From an uncultured Bacteroidales bacterium (lineage in GTDB: Bacteria > Bacteroidota > Bacteroidia > Bacteroidales > Paludibacteraceae), in assembly GCA_902800525.1 (NCBI GenBank), contig CADCEV010000010.1, positions 1 to 64,000 of the forward strand: a stretch of 64,000 nucleotides of DNA, in the 5' to 3' direction. This document shows, one piece after another, positions 1 to 9,300 of this stretch (the first letter of the stretch is position 1; each line of letters starts with the position of its first letter). Position numbers and translations under genes: made by a program. The notes beneath the pieces are model-generated. The model was not told the origin of the DNA, made no database searches, and saw only the letters and a program-made list of their open reading frames with translations.

Positions 1-1
1 C

Positions 2-307
2 CGCACGACCTACAACTACCGCAAGGCGAGCGAACGTAAGTACACCTCCGTCCGTGGCGAACGCACTACGCCGGTGAGCGCAGACGAGATTGCACAGCGC
101 TTGAAATTCAAGACCATCCGTCTCGCAGCACTCGCACGCTCCAAGGATTTGTCGCACATGTCGCAAGACCAAGTGGCGTACAAGGCGGAGAAGAAAGCAC
201 AAGGCGCATCGTTCAAGTACAGCACGTATCTCGGCTGGCTGTTCGGCAAAGGCTATCTGTACTACAACGAGACCACCAAACAAGTTGATTGGCCGGAGGA
301 GTTGTAA
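2..307 (+). CDS. C-terminal fragment of an unknown protein
   Basis: The reading frame is open from the left edge of the window and ends with TAA at 305-307, so at least 101 residues of a longer protein are visible. A GTG at 74 could be read as a start, but nothing marks it as one and the frame continues upstream. The fragment is basic and hydrophilic, with many Lys, Arg, Tyr and Ser, and it ends in an acidic PEEL. I see no signal peptide, membrane segment or known motif. The next gene follows after a 7-base repeat array. I do not recognise the family. The small lipoprotein-like neighbour hints at accessory or phage-like DNA, but that is only a guess. Confidence 0.55.
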   Translation, partial: RTTYNYRKASERKYTSVRGERTTPVSADEIAQRLKFKTIRLAALARSKDLSHMSQDQVAYKAEKKAQGASFKYSTYLGWLFGKGYLYYNETTKQVDWPEEL

Positions 308-368
308 CAATTCACAATGCACAATTAACAATGCACAATTCACAATGCACAATTAACAATGCACAATT
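307..368. repeat. 7-base tandem array between two genes
   Basis: About nine units of seven bases (ACAATTC, ACAATGC, ACAATTA, ACAATGC and so on) fill the whole gap. Four units form a 28-base block that is repeated. The array begins at the stop codon and abuts the ATG at 369. Its units resemble those at 5492, 17872, 46110, 50677 and 61470. Confidence 0.9.
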
Positions 369-572
369 ATGACAAAGCAGCAGATTTACAAGATGGTAGC
401 AACAGTGGCTACCGCCATCGTAACTTGTGTGGCGATTGCACTGGGATTGCAGAGTTGCAACGTGACACGGACGGTGACGACACGGTCGGAGGCATGGCAA
501 CGAGGGGACACCAGCGTGGTCATTCAGACCAAGACCGTCGAGACGTATGACGCCAGCCGGAAGGGGTTGTAG
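369..572 (+). CDS. small lipoprotein-like membrane protein
   Basis: This 67-residue protein has a short basic start, a hydrophobic segment at about residues 9-26 and then LQSC, which resembles a lipobox with Cys at about residue 30. The rest is Thr/Ser-rich and hydrophilic. The first half recalls the short Bacteroides proteins called smalltalk, which have a hydrophobic stretch ending in a Gly-x-x-Ser-Cys-like motif, but this one is about twice their usual length. The ATG lies directly after a tandem array. A terminator hairpin follows the stop codon. The function is unknown. An overlapping frame from 359 to 550 looks like a shadow because it has no hydrophobic segment. Confidence 0.55.
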   Translation: MTKQQIYKMVATVATAIVTCVAIALGLQSCNVTRTVTTRSEAWQRGDTSVVIQTKTVETYDASRKGL

Positions 573-575
573 GAG

Positions 576-595
576 ATCCGCCAAGATTGGCGGAT
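576..595. repeat. dispersed palindrome, copy 1
   Basis: A 7-bp stem (ATCCGCC / GGCGGAT) encloses a 6-base loop. The same 20 bases plus one flanking base on each side recur at 34643-34662. Both copies lie just beyond the end of a plus-strand gene that faces a minus-strand gene. Confidence 0.85.
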
Positions 596-605
596 GAAAA
601 CAAAC

Positions 606-631
606 AAAAAGCGCATTTCGGTGCGCTTTTT
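606..631 (+). terminator. bidirectional intrinsic terminator
   Basis: The stem AAAAAGCGCA / TGCGCTTTTT with a 6-base loop carries T-runs on both strands. It lies between convergent genes ending at 572 and 633 and can serve both. Confidence 0.85.
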
Positions 632-632
632 G

Positions 633-1427
633 TTATAACATCTTGCTGAGTTGCTCGTAATATTTGGGAGAGACGGGGACGGGACGGGATTTGTGAGTGT
701 CCAGTTCGGCTTGGATGAATCCCTCCTTGTCCTTTCTGAGAACCGTGACATGTCGTGGATTGACGAAATACGAGCGTTGGCAACGGATGATACCATGCTT
801 CTCCATCAGTTCCTCAATACCCCGCATCGACTGACGCAAGGAGTACTCTTTGAGTTTATCGCCATCCAGATAAAGGATAGTCACGTAGTTCTCTTTGGCT
901 TCTATATAGAGTAGTACATCGTGCGCGATGACTAATTTGAGTCTGCCGGTGTTGTCGGTGAAGCGTATCAGATCCTCCTCTTTCGCATCTTCCTCATCGG
1001 GTCGGATGACGGCAAAGATCAGTGCGAGGATGATATAGGCAAAGGGTAGGATACTGCTGTTCATGCGGAAGCACTCCGCCAAGGCAGGAAAATAGCCGTA
1101 GTTGCCGTAGATGAGCGCCATGTATAGCGCGGCAAAAGCGGAGAAGATCACCATCTCTCCGAACGACCAGAGGGTATATTGCAACCAACTGAGGCGCAAT
1201 CGGTTCCGATAGACGGTCATAGGGATGCGGCTTGCGCACATGATACCGATCAGAATACACATGAGCATCAGGGTGTTGAAGATCGTCATCTCCCGGTTGG
1301 CATCCAGAAAGCGCACCATCCATGCACTTTTATAGAAGAGGATGAATCCCAGAAAGTAAACGGGCATCGCCAGTACGTGCCACAACATGACTGTCACAGA
1401 CAGCAGAGATTTGGGTATTTTTCGCAT
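633..1427 (-). CDS. membrane-anchored LytTR-family transcription regulator
   Basis: This 264-residue protein has four predicted membrane helices in its first half (about residues 8-30, 48-68, 82-107 and 118-142). A C-terminal LytTR DNA-binding domain covers about residues 160-264. Family signatures include an IEAKENYVTIL-like strand, a SLRQSMRGIEE-like helix and the RCQRSYFVNPRHV stretch typical of LytTR. There is no receiver domain, so the sensor is probably the membrane part itself, as in other Bacteroidota membrane LytTR proteins. No histidine kinase is adjacent. Upstream lie evenly spaced direct repeats (1472-1533) that could be its own operator. The stop codon lies next to a shared terminator. 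The target genes are unknown. Confidence 0.9.
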   Translation of the reverse strand: MRKIPKSLLSVTVMLWHVLAMPVYFLGFILFYKSAWMVRFLDANREMTIFNTLMLMCILIGIMCASRIPMTVYRNRLRLSWLQYTLWSFGEMVIFSAFAALYMALIYGNYGYFPALAECFRMNSSILPFAYIILALIFAVIRPDEEDAKEEDLIRFTDNTGRLKLVIAHDVLLYIEAKENYVTILYLDGDKLKEYSLRQSMRGIEELMEKHGIIRCQRSYFVNPRHVTVLRKDKEGFIQAELDTHKSRPVPVSPKYYEQLSKML

Positions 1428-1471
1428 AATTTAGTCTCCTTTCTTCGTGTGACGAAATCCGGAAAAGCGGA

Positions 1472-1533
1472 ATTTCGTCCCTATATAAGCATTTTCGTCC
1501 CAAAAACGGCTATTTTGTCACATTTTTTCGTCC
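1472..1533. promoter_or_regulatory. spaced direct repeats upstream of the LytTR gene
   Basis: The motif TTTCGTCC (minus strand GGACGAAA) begins at 1473, 1493 and 1526, with a degenerate copy TTTTGTCA at 1513. CGTCC cores are at 1476, 1496 and 1529. The first two intervals are 20 bases, about two DNA turns, as expected for LytTR dimers on direct repeats. The block lies 45-106 bases from the regulator's start and also beside the promoter of the gene at 1605. Operator function is inferred. Confidence 0.45.
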
Positions 1534-1547
1534 CTAATCACAATTAG

Positions 1548-1578
1548 TTGCGTGGGTGGCAAAAAAGCAGTAATTTTG
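1548..1578 (+). promoter_or_regulatory. Bacteroidota-type promoter for the SGNH-like gene
   Basis: TTG at 1548-1550 and TAATTTTG at 1571-1578 are separated by exactly 20 bases. The TTG that opens the longest frame is therefore the -33 box and not a start codon. Translation should begin at ATG 1605. Confidence 0.75.
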
Positions 1579-1604
1579 CATCGATTTTTAAAAAACTAAT
1601 TGCT

Positions 1605-2102
1605 ATGGACAAGACTATTATTATCACTCCCGCGAACGGGGTTCAGTACGATTGGAAAGCGATAGCGGCAAATCCGAGTGGTCTGCACGAGCCCAAGACG
1701 AATTTAGTAGCTTACAAAGCGCTTTATATAAATAAGATTGCACAGGCGCGTGCGTGCGGTCAAGAGCCGGTGCTGGTGAGTTTGCCGATAATGGACGAGA
1801 ACCGTTTCTTTGCGTCGATCACGTGTGGTATGACGATGCAGGAGCGCCGGAACATCCTGTATTGGTTAGGCGGCAATCTGTCTCGGTTGCGTAATATACA
1901 TGAGTTATACAACCTGTGTCTCTTCCGTCTGGCGGCATTGCAGTGCGTCCATATTATTGATATCACCAGTCCTATGCTCGCGAGCGCTCATTACGAGCAA
2001 CTCCTCGAGCAGGACGGTGTGACACTTTCCGCACAGGGTCAAGCGATAGTCGATAATGAGTTATCGACGCTTTTGAGCCGCTTTAGCCTGCTCGCGAGCT
2101 AA
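1605..2102 (+). CDS. SGNH/GDSL hydrolase-like protein lacking catalytic motifs
   Basis: This 165-residue protein resembles the middle and C-terminal part of a family of SGNH/GDSL hydrolases. It has a VLVSLPIMDENRFF-like block, an RRNILYWLGGN-like block and a closing DGVTLSAQGQAIVDNE motif. In active members the last motif reads Asp-Gly-x-His; here the His position is Thr. The N-terminal Gly-Asp-Ser block with the nucleophile is absent. It could be a degraded enzyme or a non-catalytic derivative. ATG 1605 was chosen because the promoter at 1548-1578 excludes earlier starts. Its last 42 bases overlap the end of the convergent yidC. There is no signal peptide. Confidence 0.6.
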   Translation: MDKTIIITPANGVQYDWKAIAANPSGLHEPKTNLVAYKALYINKIAQARACGQEPVLVSLPIMDENRFFASITCGMTMQERRNILYWLGGNLSRLRNIHELYNLCLFRLAALQCVHIIDITSPMLASAHYEQLLEQDGVTLSAQGQAIVDNELSTLLSRFSLLAS

Positions 2103-3971
2103 GTGTTGTTGCTCGCGTTGCATTTTCTCCAAACGCTCCATAAAGCCGGACTTAGGTTTGCCGGCTTTTTTCTTTTTGTTCGCTTCCATCTCCGCGAGCA
2201 TCTTCTCATCATTGAGCGTCCAGCGGAAGATCATGGTCTGGAGGATGGTGAAGAAGAGGGAAACGAGGTAGTAATAGCTCAGACCGGCGGCATAGTCATT
2301 GAAGATGAAGAGGAACATGAGCGGCATAGCGTACATCATGTACTTCATGAACTTCATATTCGGGTCTGTTGCCTGCGATTGCATGGTGATATAGGTGTAT
2401 GCGATGTTGCAGACGGTCATCAAGAGACAGAAGAGGGAGAGGTGGTCTCCGATGAGCGGCAGATTGAATCCCCAATGGAAGACGGCATCGTATGTGGAGA
2501 GGTCATCCGCCCAGAAGAGTGATTTGCCACGGAGTTCGATCGCGGTAGGGAGGAACCAGAACATAGCCATCAGTACGGGGAACTGGAACAACATAGGCAG
2601 ACATCCGCTCATAGGGCTTACGCCGGCTTGCTGGTAGAGTTGCATGGTAGCCTGCTGGCGTTCCTGCATCTTCTCCGCCGGATATTTCTCGTTGATAGCG
2701 TCGATCTGCGGTTTGAGGACGCGCATCTTCGCGCTGGATTTATAGGAAACAAAGACGAAGGGCAGGATGATGAGTTTGATAACGAGCGTCATGAGAAGTA
2801 TGACGATACCGATATGGAGTCCCCAGCCGGTGAAGAGGTCGAACATAGGAATGACGAGGGCCGTGTTGATCCAGCTGACGATCTTCCAACCGAGCGGCAC
2901 GAGTTTGTTGAGATAGAGGCGGTTCTCTTTCTCCACGCCATCATCATAGGCTTTGAGGGTATGGTAATGGTTCGGTCCGAGGTAGAAACGGAAGCCGGTG
3001 GGGTTCTTGCCGGTGAGGTCGAAAGGTACAGAGGTGTGGGTGGTATATTGTTTGATATAGCCCGAGTATTTGCCCTGTACGGAAGATTGGAACTGCGAGG
3101 AAGCGAAGGCATCGTCGGCGATGAGGACGGTAGAGAAGAACTGGTCCTTATATCCGATCCATTTCACGCGCGCGGATTCCTTGGCGTTATCATCCTTGCT
3201 CTCGGAGAGGGTCTCCATGTCTCCACCGACGAGCATATACTGCAACTGCGCATAGCGCTCCTCGAACTTGCGTCCCTGCTCCTGTTGCGGGATGAGTTGG
3301 CGCCATTGCAGTTCCAGCGAATTGACGTTCTGCGCCAGCTCGGTATGCATGTTATGCGGTTCGAGGGCAAGATGCACCATGTAGTTATCCGATATCTCAT
3401 AGACGAAATCGAGCCAAGCGTCCTCCGAGGTGGTAGGCAAGCGGAGGACGGCTTTGTTCGGCTCCTCCGAAGGAACGGGTGTGAAATAGAGGTTCGCGGT
3501 CTGCAAGATCCGGTTGTTGGCGGTGATGAGCGTGAGTCCGAATGAAGCCTCGTCGCCGCGGAAGAGACAAAGCGGGTTGACGCTGTCCCCGCTGGCATGA
3601 TAATCGAGCAGTTCAGCGCGCTCGATGACGCCGCCTAAGGTGGAAAGAGTCAGACGCAGATGTTCGTTCGCCAAGGTGACGAAGTTCTCCTCTCCTTGTG
3701 CCGCGGGAGCAAAAGAGCCGTAAGCGGCTTTGATCCGCTCCTGTTTCGTCTCGGCGGAGACTTCTTCTTTTTGTACCTGATTGGTACCGGCAACGAATTG
3801 CAGCGAATCGCTGATGCGCTGTGCTTCTGCGGCCGCCATACGAGCCAGGTTAATAGAGTCCTGTACGCGTTGGCGCTCGGCTAATTGCTCCTTCGAGGGG
3901 CGATTAAGCATCGAGAAACCAACAATAATTCCGGCTATCAATAAAAAGCCGATCCAAGTGTTTTTATCCAT
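2061..3971 (-). CDS. yidC: membrane protein insertase YidC
   Basis: YidC inserts and folds inner-membrane proteins, alone or with SecYEG. The 636-residue length fits Gram-negative YidC. An N-terminal membrane segment (residues 5-22) is followed by a large periplasmic domain (about 60-360). The conserved C-terminal membrane core starts near residue 365, with the GLHIGIVILLMTLVIKL-type helix and the MSGCLPMLFQFPVLMAMFWF block. The basic tail rich in Lys and Arg (after about residue 600) is the likely ribosome contact. It begins a minus-strand run upstream of which lies the barrel gene at 4009. Its 3' end overlaps the convergent gene at 1605-2102 by 42 bases. Confidence 0.97.
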   Translation of the reverse strand: MDKNTWIGFLLIAGIIVGFSMLNRPSKEQLAERQRVQDSINLARMAAAEAQRISDSLQFVAGTNQVQKEEVSAETKQERIKAAYGSFAPAAQGEENFVTLANEHLRLTLSTLGGVIERAELLDYHASGDSVNPLCLFRGDEASFGLTLITANNRILQTANLYFTPVPSEEPNKAVLRLPTTSEDAWLDFVYEISDNYMVHLALEPHNMHTELAQNVNSLELQWRQLIPQQEQGRKFEERYAQLQYMLVGGDMETLSESKDDNAKESARVKWIGYKDQFFSTVLIADDAFASSQFQSSVQGKYSGYIKQYTTHTSVPFDLTGKNPTGFRFYLGPNHYHTLKAYDDGVEKENRLYLNKLVPLGWKIVSWINTALVIPMFDLFTGWGLHIGIVILLMTLVIKLIILPFVFVSYKSSAKMRVLKPQIDAINEKYPAEKMQERQQATMQLYQQAGVSPMSGCLPMLFQFPVLMAMFWFLPTAIELRGKSLFWADDLSTYDAVFHWGFNLPLIGDHLSLFCLLMTVCNIAYTYITMQSQATDPNMKFMKYMMYAMPLMFLFIFNDYAAGLSYYYLVSLFFTILQTMIFRWTLNDEKMLAEMEANKKKKAGKPKSGFMERLEKMQREQQHLAREQAKAAQKRR

Positions 3972-4008
3972 TTACTTTTTTGTTTTTATATATTGTTTTC
4001 AATTGTTG

Positions 4009-4746
4009 TCATTTCATTTTGCCGAACAGGACGCCGATGTACAACCGCGGACCGCTCGGGGTCATAAAATTGCTCCACCGGACGTTTCCCGCGAGGTTGC
4101 TGTCGGTACGTCCGAAGGGAAGCATATAATCGAGTTTGAGCGTGAGTGCGATGTGGTCAGTCAGTCCGATTTCCACCCCGACATAAGGGTCGAGATAGAA
4201 GAAGGGGGTCTTGATATACGAGGCGTTATAGTTCGTCTCGCTGCCGGAATCGCCATAGGCGACAGGTGACTGATCGGGCACAAAGAGCCGTTTCATGGCA
4301 CCACCTCCGATGCCTGCTCCGGCTAAGGGCCGCACTCTGCCCCAGGGGAGATAGATATCGCACATGGCGCCTCCCCAAGCCGTACGCACGTTCGAACCCG
4401 TGCCGCCGGAGATGACCATGTTGCTGACATATCCCTCGGCACCGAGGTGAATAAAATTGAGTAAGTGTACACGCAGTGTACCTCCTAAACCGTAGCAAAA
4501 ACCGGATCGGGGCAGTTTCATCACATATTCGGGGCTACCCAAACCGGTGTTGCTGAATACTTTGGTCGGGTCGTCGGAGAACAGGTATCCGCCATGCAGG
4601 AGCATGCCCCCGGAAAAGCCGGAGAAGAGGAAAGACCCCCGTCGGCTGTTCTCATTGACGCCGGACGCAGTATTCTCCTGCCCCCGGGCGTAAAGACCCG
4701 GAGACAGGAAGACTAATACGATGAGTATAACGAGTTTTCTTTTCAT
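4009..4746 (-). CDS. outer-membrane beta-barrel protein
   Basis: This 245-residue secreted protein has a signal peptide (MKRKLVILIVLVFLSPGLYA). Alternating Gly-rich and aromatic strands follow and it ends in a strand with LYIGVLFGKMK. That pattern fits a small 8-stranded outer-membrane barrel of the OmpA/OmpX size class. The frame has a TTG one codon earlier, but ATG 4746 overlaps the deoD stop codon as TGATG, which suggests translational coupling. The ligand or role is not known. The coupling to deoD is the only functional hint and could be incidental. Confidence 0.8.
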   Translation of the reverse strand: MKRKLVILIVLVFLSPGLYARGQENTASGVNENSRRGSFLFSGFSGGMLLHGGYLFSDDPTKVFSNTGLGSPEYVMKLPRSGFCYGLGGTLRVHLLNFIHLGAEGYVSNMVISGGTGSNVRTAWGGAMCDIYLPWGRVRPLAGAGIGGGAMKRLFVPDQSPVAYGDSGSETNYNASYIKTPFFYLDPYVGVEIGLTDHIALTLKLDYMLPFGRTDSNLAGNVRWSNFMTPSGPRLYIGVLFGKMK

Positions 4747-5459
4747 CAAATAATATCAAACGCCACGTCCATCATATTGGTGAATGAGTTCTGGCGTTGC
4801 TCTGCGGTGGTTGCTTCTCCGGTGAGAATATGGTCGCTGACGGTGCAGATGACGAGTGCTTTTTTTCCTGCCCGTGCGGCGTTGAGATACAGCGCCGGAG
4901 CTTCCATTTCGTCCGCCAAGACGCCCATCTTGGTCCAATTCGCCTTACGCGGATCTTCGCTATAGAAGATATCGGCGGAATAAACGTTTCCAACATGGTA
5001 GCGATAGCCGAATTTCTCACAGGCATCTACGGCTTTGCGTGCCAGATAGAAGTCCGCGATGGGTGCGAAGTTACCTTGCAGGTTGAACTGGTCGGCATAG
5101 TTACTCTCGGTGCAGCTACCGAGTGCGATAACGATATCGCCGAGGCGCACGTAGTTTTGGCGTGCACCGCACGAACCCACGCGGATGATCGTGTCTACAT
5201 CGTAGAAATTATACAATTCGTAGGTGTAAATACCGATAGAGGGAATACCCATACCGTGTCCCATTACCGTTATTTCCTTACCTTTATACGTGCCTGTATA
5301 GGCGAACATGTTACGAACCTGGTTCACGAGTTTGGGGTTCTCCAGGTAACGCTCTGCCATCAGTTTGGCACGGAGCGGATCACCTGCCATGATGACTGTT
5401 TTTGCAATTTCTCCATACTGCGCACCATTGTGCGGAGTAGGGCAATTTCCTTTTGCCAT
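4746..5459 (-). CDS. deoD: purine-nucleoside phosphorylase, DeoD type
   Basis: This 237-residue enzyme cleaves purine (deoxy)nucleosides with phosphate to give the base and (deoxy)ribose-1-phosphate in the salvage pathway. The length matches hexameric NP-I family enzymes. Visible signatures include the phosphate-binding AGDPLRA near residue 26, VMGHGMGIPS, the GSCGA motif of the NP-I family, the nucleoside-binding DEMEAPALY and the catalytic SDHILTGE segment. The stop overlaps the next ATG. A 7-base array separates it from the end of kdsB. Confidence 0.95.
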   Translation of the reverse strand: MAKGNCPTPHNGAQYGEIAKTVIMAGDPLRAKLMAERYLENPKLVNQVRNMFAYTGTYKGKEITVMGHGMGIPSIGIYTYELYNFYDVDTIIRVGSCGARQNYVRLGDIVIALGSCTESNYADQFNLQGNFAPIADFYLARKAVDACEKFGYRYHVGNVYSADIFYSEDPRKANWTKMGVLADEMEAPALYLNAARAGKKALVICTVSDHILTGEATTAEQRQNSFTNMMDVAFDII

Positions 5460-5491
5460 AATTTGTGTTTTTTTAAAAAAGGTTATTATTT

Positions 5492-5526
5492 CAATTTACA
5501 ATTCACAATTCACAATTCACAATTCT
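5492..5526. repeat. 7-base tandem array between kdsB and deoD
   Basis: Units CAATTTA, CAATTCA (three copies) and CAATTCT run up to the kdsB stop codon. The same unit appears on the opposite strand at 17872. Confidence 0.85.
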
Positions 5527-6272
5527 CAACTGTTTTTGTACCAATAAATGGCTTTTTGCAGATCCTGGGGGGTATCGATGCCGATGGTTTCGGTGTCGGT
5601 AATTCCTACCCGGATCCTGTAGCCGTTTTCGAGCCATCGTAGTTGCTCGAGGCGTTCCTCTATCTCCAGCGGACTTTGCGGCAGTTGGGTAATCTTGGCC
5701 AGCACATCCGCGCGGTATGCGTAGATACCGATGTGGCGGTAATACTTGCCGTTAGAGGCGGCGATCACTTTGCGGGAGAACATTTTCGCCTCGCCGGAAG
5801 CCACGTCCCAATTCACTTTGGGTGTATTCACGTTCTCCAGATCCGCCGGTGTGTCCGCGTCGGTGAAGGGTCTGACCAAGGTGGCTATATCCGTTCCTTC
5901 CCGGTCAAAACACGCCATGAGTGTCTCGATCTGCTCGGGTTGGATGAAGGGTTCGTCTCCCTGTATGTTGATGATGACGGTATCGGAGTCGTTCTGCGTT
6001 CGCCACACCGGCGTGGTAATCGCCTCGTATGCTTCCAGACAGCGGTCGGTACCGCATTTATGATCCTTGCGGGTCATGACCACTTTGCCGCCAAAGGCTT
6101 CGACGGCATCGTAGATCCGTTCGTCATCGGTAGCGACGACCACGGTGGTCAGGGCTTTCGCCGCCTGTTCGTACACACGGCGGATGACGGTCTTTCCGCA
6201 TATGTCCTCCAGCGGTTTGCCGGGGAAGCGGGTAGAAGCATACCGCGCCGGGATAATTCCAATAAATTTCAT
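5526..6272 (-). CDS. kdsB: 3-deoxy-manno-octulosonate cytidylyltransferase
   Basis: KdsB activates Kdo as CMP-Kdo for lipid A-core assembly in the cytoplasm. The 248-residue length is typical. The N-terminal IIPARYASTRFPGKPL is the CTP-binding signature, followed by VVVATDDERI and the metal-binding NIQGDEPFI. The C-terminal half has the conserved HIGIYAYR and the LEQLRWLENG block. It indicates a Gram-negative with Kdo-containing LPS. It lies between mfd and deoD on the minus strand, with repeats on both sides. Confidence 0.96.
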   Translation of the reverse strand: MKFIGIIPARYASTRFPGKPLEDICGKTVIRRVYEQAAKALTTVVVATDDERIYDAVEAFGGKVVMTRKDHKCGTDRCLEAYEAITTPVWRTQNDSDTVIINIQGDEPFIQPEQIETLMACFDREGTDIATLVRPFTDADTPADLENVNTPKVNWDVASGEAKMFSRKVIAASNGKYYRHIGIYAYRADVLAKITQLPQSPLEIEERLEQLRWLENGYRIRVGITDTETIGIDTPQDLQKAIYWYKNS

Positions 6273-6290
6273 AATAGTTTATTTTTTTTT

Positions 6291-6316
6291 CGAGATCACG
6301 AGGTCACGAGATCACG
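6291..6316. repeat. 8-base tandem array next to mfd end
   Basis: Three near-identical units (GATCACGA, GGTCACGA, GATCACGA) lie between kdsB and mfd and overlap the mfd stop region. Confidence 0.7.
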
Positions 6317-9300
6317 ATTTGTTTGCAATTTCTCCGTTTTCTATTTTGGACAGCAGGTTCATCGCACCGGCTATCGTTTTGACGTTCGTAATGGTGACAT
6401 ACCGTCTGCCGGTTTTGATGCCTTTCTTGTCTTTCTCTTCGTGCAGCGTGCATCGTTCGGGGCGCGTGATAGCGTATTGGACGATGTTGCCGAAGGCTTC
6501 GGATTGCCAGTAAGCATCGCGGTTGAGCACCAGATAGAGGGTCATGCGTTCGCCTTTGAGCAGGATCTTCTCTATTCCTAACCGGCAACAGATCCATCTC
6601 AGCCGCACAACGCTCAGTAACTCTTCCGCGGGTTCGGGCAAAGCGCCGAAGCGGTCGATGAGCCGTTTGCGATAGTCCAAGAGCATATCTTCGCTATGCA
6701 GACTGTCCAGTTCGCGATAGAGGGTGATGCGCTCCGACACGTTCTCGATATATTCGTTCGGGAAACAAATCGGCAGGTCGGTTTCCAACTGGCTGTCGTG
6801 GCACCAAACCATTTTCTCATTTGTATATTTACCTTCTGCGATTTGGCTCTCATCGGCACCGAGACCTTCTTCCTCTTTCAGTTCCTCGATTGCTTCGTTC
6901 AGGATCCGCTGATAGGTCTCATAGCCCAAGTCGGCGATGAATCCGGATTGCTCGGAGCCTAACATGTTTCCCGCTCCTCGGATATCGAGGTCCTGCATGG
7001 CGAGATTGAATCCAGCACCTAATTCCGCGAATGTACTGAGTGCCTCGAGACGTCTTCTGGCATCCTCGGTGAGGAGTTCCCGTTCGGGAGCGATAAGGTA
7101 GCAATAGGCTTTTCGGTTGCTTCGTCCCACACGGCCGCGCAGTTGGTGGAGATCCGCCAGACCGTATTGGTTCGCCGAGAAGATGAGGATCGTATTGACG
7201 TTCGGTATATCCACGCCGGATTCGATGATAGTGGTGGAGAGGAGGATATCGTAGTCATAATTGATAAACGCCTCCAGCCGCTCTTCCATCTCTCCGGGCG
7301 GCATTTGTCCGTGGGCGGTGATGATCCTTGCCTCGGGGCATAGTTTCTGTATTCGGCGCTCGATACGCGGTAACATCTCGATGCGGTTGTTGACGATGAA
7401 GATCTGGCCGTTACGTCCCATCTCGAGGTCGATCGCCTCTTTGATGATATCCTCGTCCTCGACGGTGATCAGTTCGGTCTGTACGGGGTACCGGTTAGGC
7501 GGCGGAGTGGTCATGACACTCAGATCGCGTGCGCCCAAGAGGCTGAATTGCAGCGTTCTGGGTATCGGCGTGGCGGTCAGGGTCAGGACGTCCACGTTCG
7601 TACGCAGCGTCTTCAGTTTCTCTTTCGCCGCAACGCCGAATTTCTGCTCCTCGTCAATGATCAGCAGTCCTAAATCATGCCATTTGACGGATTTGCCGAT
7701 CAGTTTGTGGGTGCCGATGAGTATGTCTATTTTGCCGTCTTCCAAGTCGGCTAACAGTTTCTTCACTTCACTGGCGGATTTCAGTCGGCTGAGGTGCTCG
7801 ATCCGCACGGGGAAGTTCTTCATGCGCTCCTTGAAGGTGTTGTAATGTTGCAGTGCGAGTACGGTAGTAGGCACCAGCACCGCCACCTGTTTACCGTCGG
7901 TAGCCACCTTGAACGCCGCGCGCATCGCCACTTCGGTCTTGCCGAAACCGACATCGCCGCAAACGAGCCGGTCCATAGGCATCGGGCTCTCCAGATCGCG
8001 CTTTACATCGGCGGTGGCTTTAGCCTGATCCGGCGTGTCTTCATAGAGGAAGGAAGCCTCCAATTCATGTTGCATGTACCCGTCCGGCGAGTAAGCAAAG
8101 CCTTTCTGCTGTTTGCGTGTAGCGTACAGTTTGATGAGGTCCCGCGCGATCTCTTTTACTTTATCCTTTGTCCGCTCTTTGAGCCGTTCCCACGCTCCGC
8201 TACCCAAGCGTGCGATAGTGGGTTCGGCACCCTCGCGGCCTTTGTATTTGCTGATTCGGTGGAGGTTATGGATGCTGACAAACACATTCGCTCCGTCGCG
8301 GTAGTTGAGTTTGATCATCTCCTGCGGTTTGCCGTTCACGGGCGTAGTAACCAGTCCTCCGAATTTGGCAATACCGTGGTCGGAATGCACGACATAGTCG
8401 CCAATCTGCAGTTGGTTGATCTCCCGCAAGGTGATGATGGCTTTTCCTCTCCGGGCGTTCTCGCTGCTCATGGTCACGCGGTGGTAACGCTCGAAGATCT
8501 GGTGGTCGGTGTAACAGCACACTTTCATCTCATGGTCCACAAAGCCCTCGTGTAAGGTGGCGTTGATGGGGATGAAAACAGCCCCTGTTCCTCTCTCGGA
8601 GAGGACATTGTTCTCCCCTTGGGATGTAAGGATCGCTTCCAGACGGTCCAACTGCTTCTTTTGTTCCGCCAGGATATAGATCACATAGCCGTCCTCCATG
8701 TGTTTTTGCAGATCTTCGGTGAGCAGGTCGAACTGCTTGTGGAAGACCGGTTGCGGAACGATGTCGAACGCAATCCTGCTATGGGTAGCAAAGGTGCTCT
8801 TTTCCGCTATCTCGATCGTTCTTTGTAGAGGGAGGTTTGCGACGGCTCCGGATTGCCCCAAGCCCTCCGATTTATACCTCACCACGGCGAAATCATTGCT
8901 GACCCAAACCGCCTTTTCCGAGAGATAATCCACAATAGTGGATTCCGTCTCTGCCTTGGCGAGTGATGCCGGTGGTGTGCCCACGATCTCCGCTTTCTCC
9001 ACGCGGTTCTTACTGAGCTGGTCCTCGATGTCAAACTCGCGGATGCTGTCTATCTCGTCGCCGAAGAAATCCAGGCGGTAGGGGTTGTCGTGGCTGTAAC
9101 TATAGATATCGACAATGCTTCCTCGGATAGCGAACTGCCCGGGCTGGAAGACAAAATCCACATGCTCAAAGCCCAGTTCCGCCAACCGCCTTCCTAACTC
9201 CGTCTGCTGTATCTCCTGCCCCACAAGGAGGGTCATGCTGCCGGCGGCGAGTTGCTCTTTCGCCGGCACCGTTTCCGCGATGGCTTCCGGACAGGTCACG

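Noticed and set aside
1548-1604. TTG start at 1548 for the SGNH-like gene
   Set aside because: This TTG is the -33 box of the promoter, and the -7 box lies inside the supposed coding part.
2628-3545. 305-codon frame opposite yidC
   Set aside because: It lies entirely inside yidC, its composition is an antisense mirror, and it has no promoter or signal.
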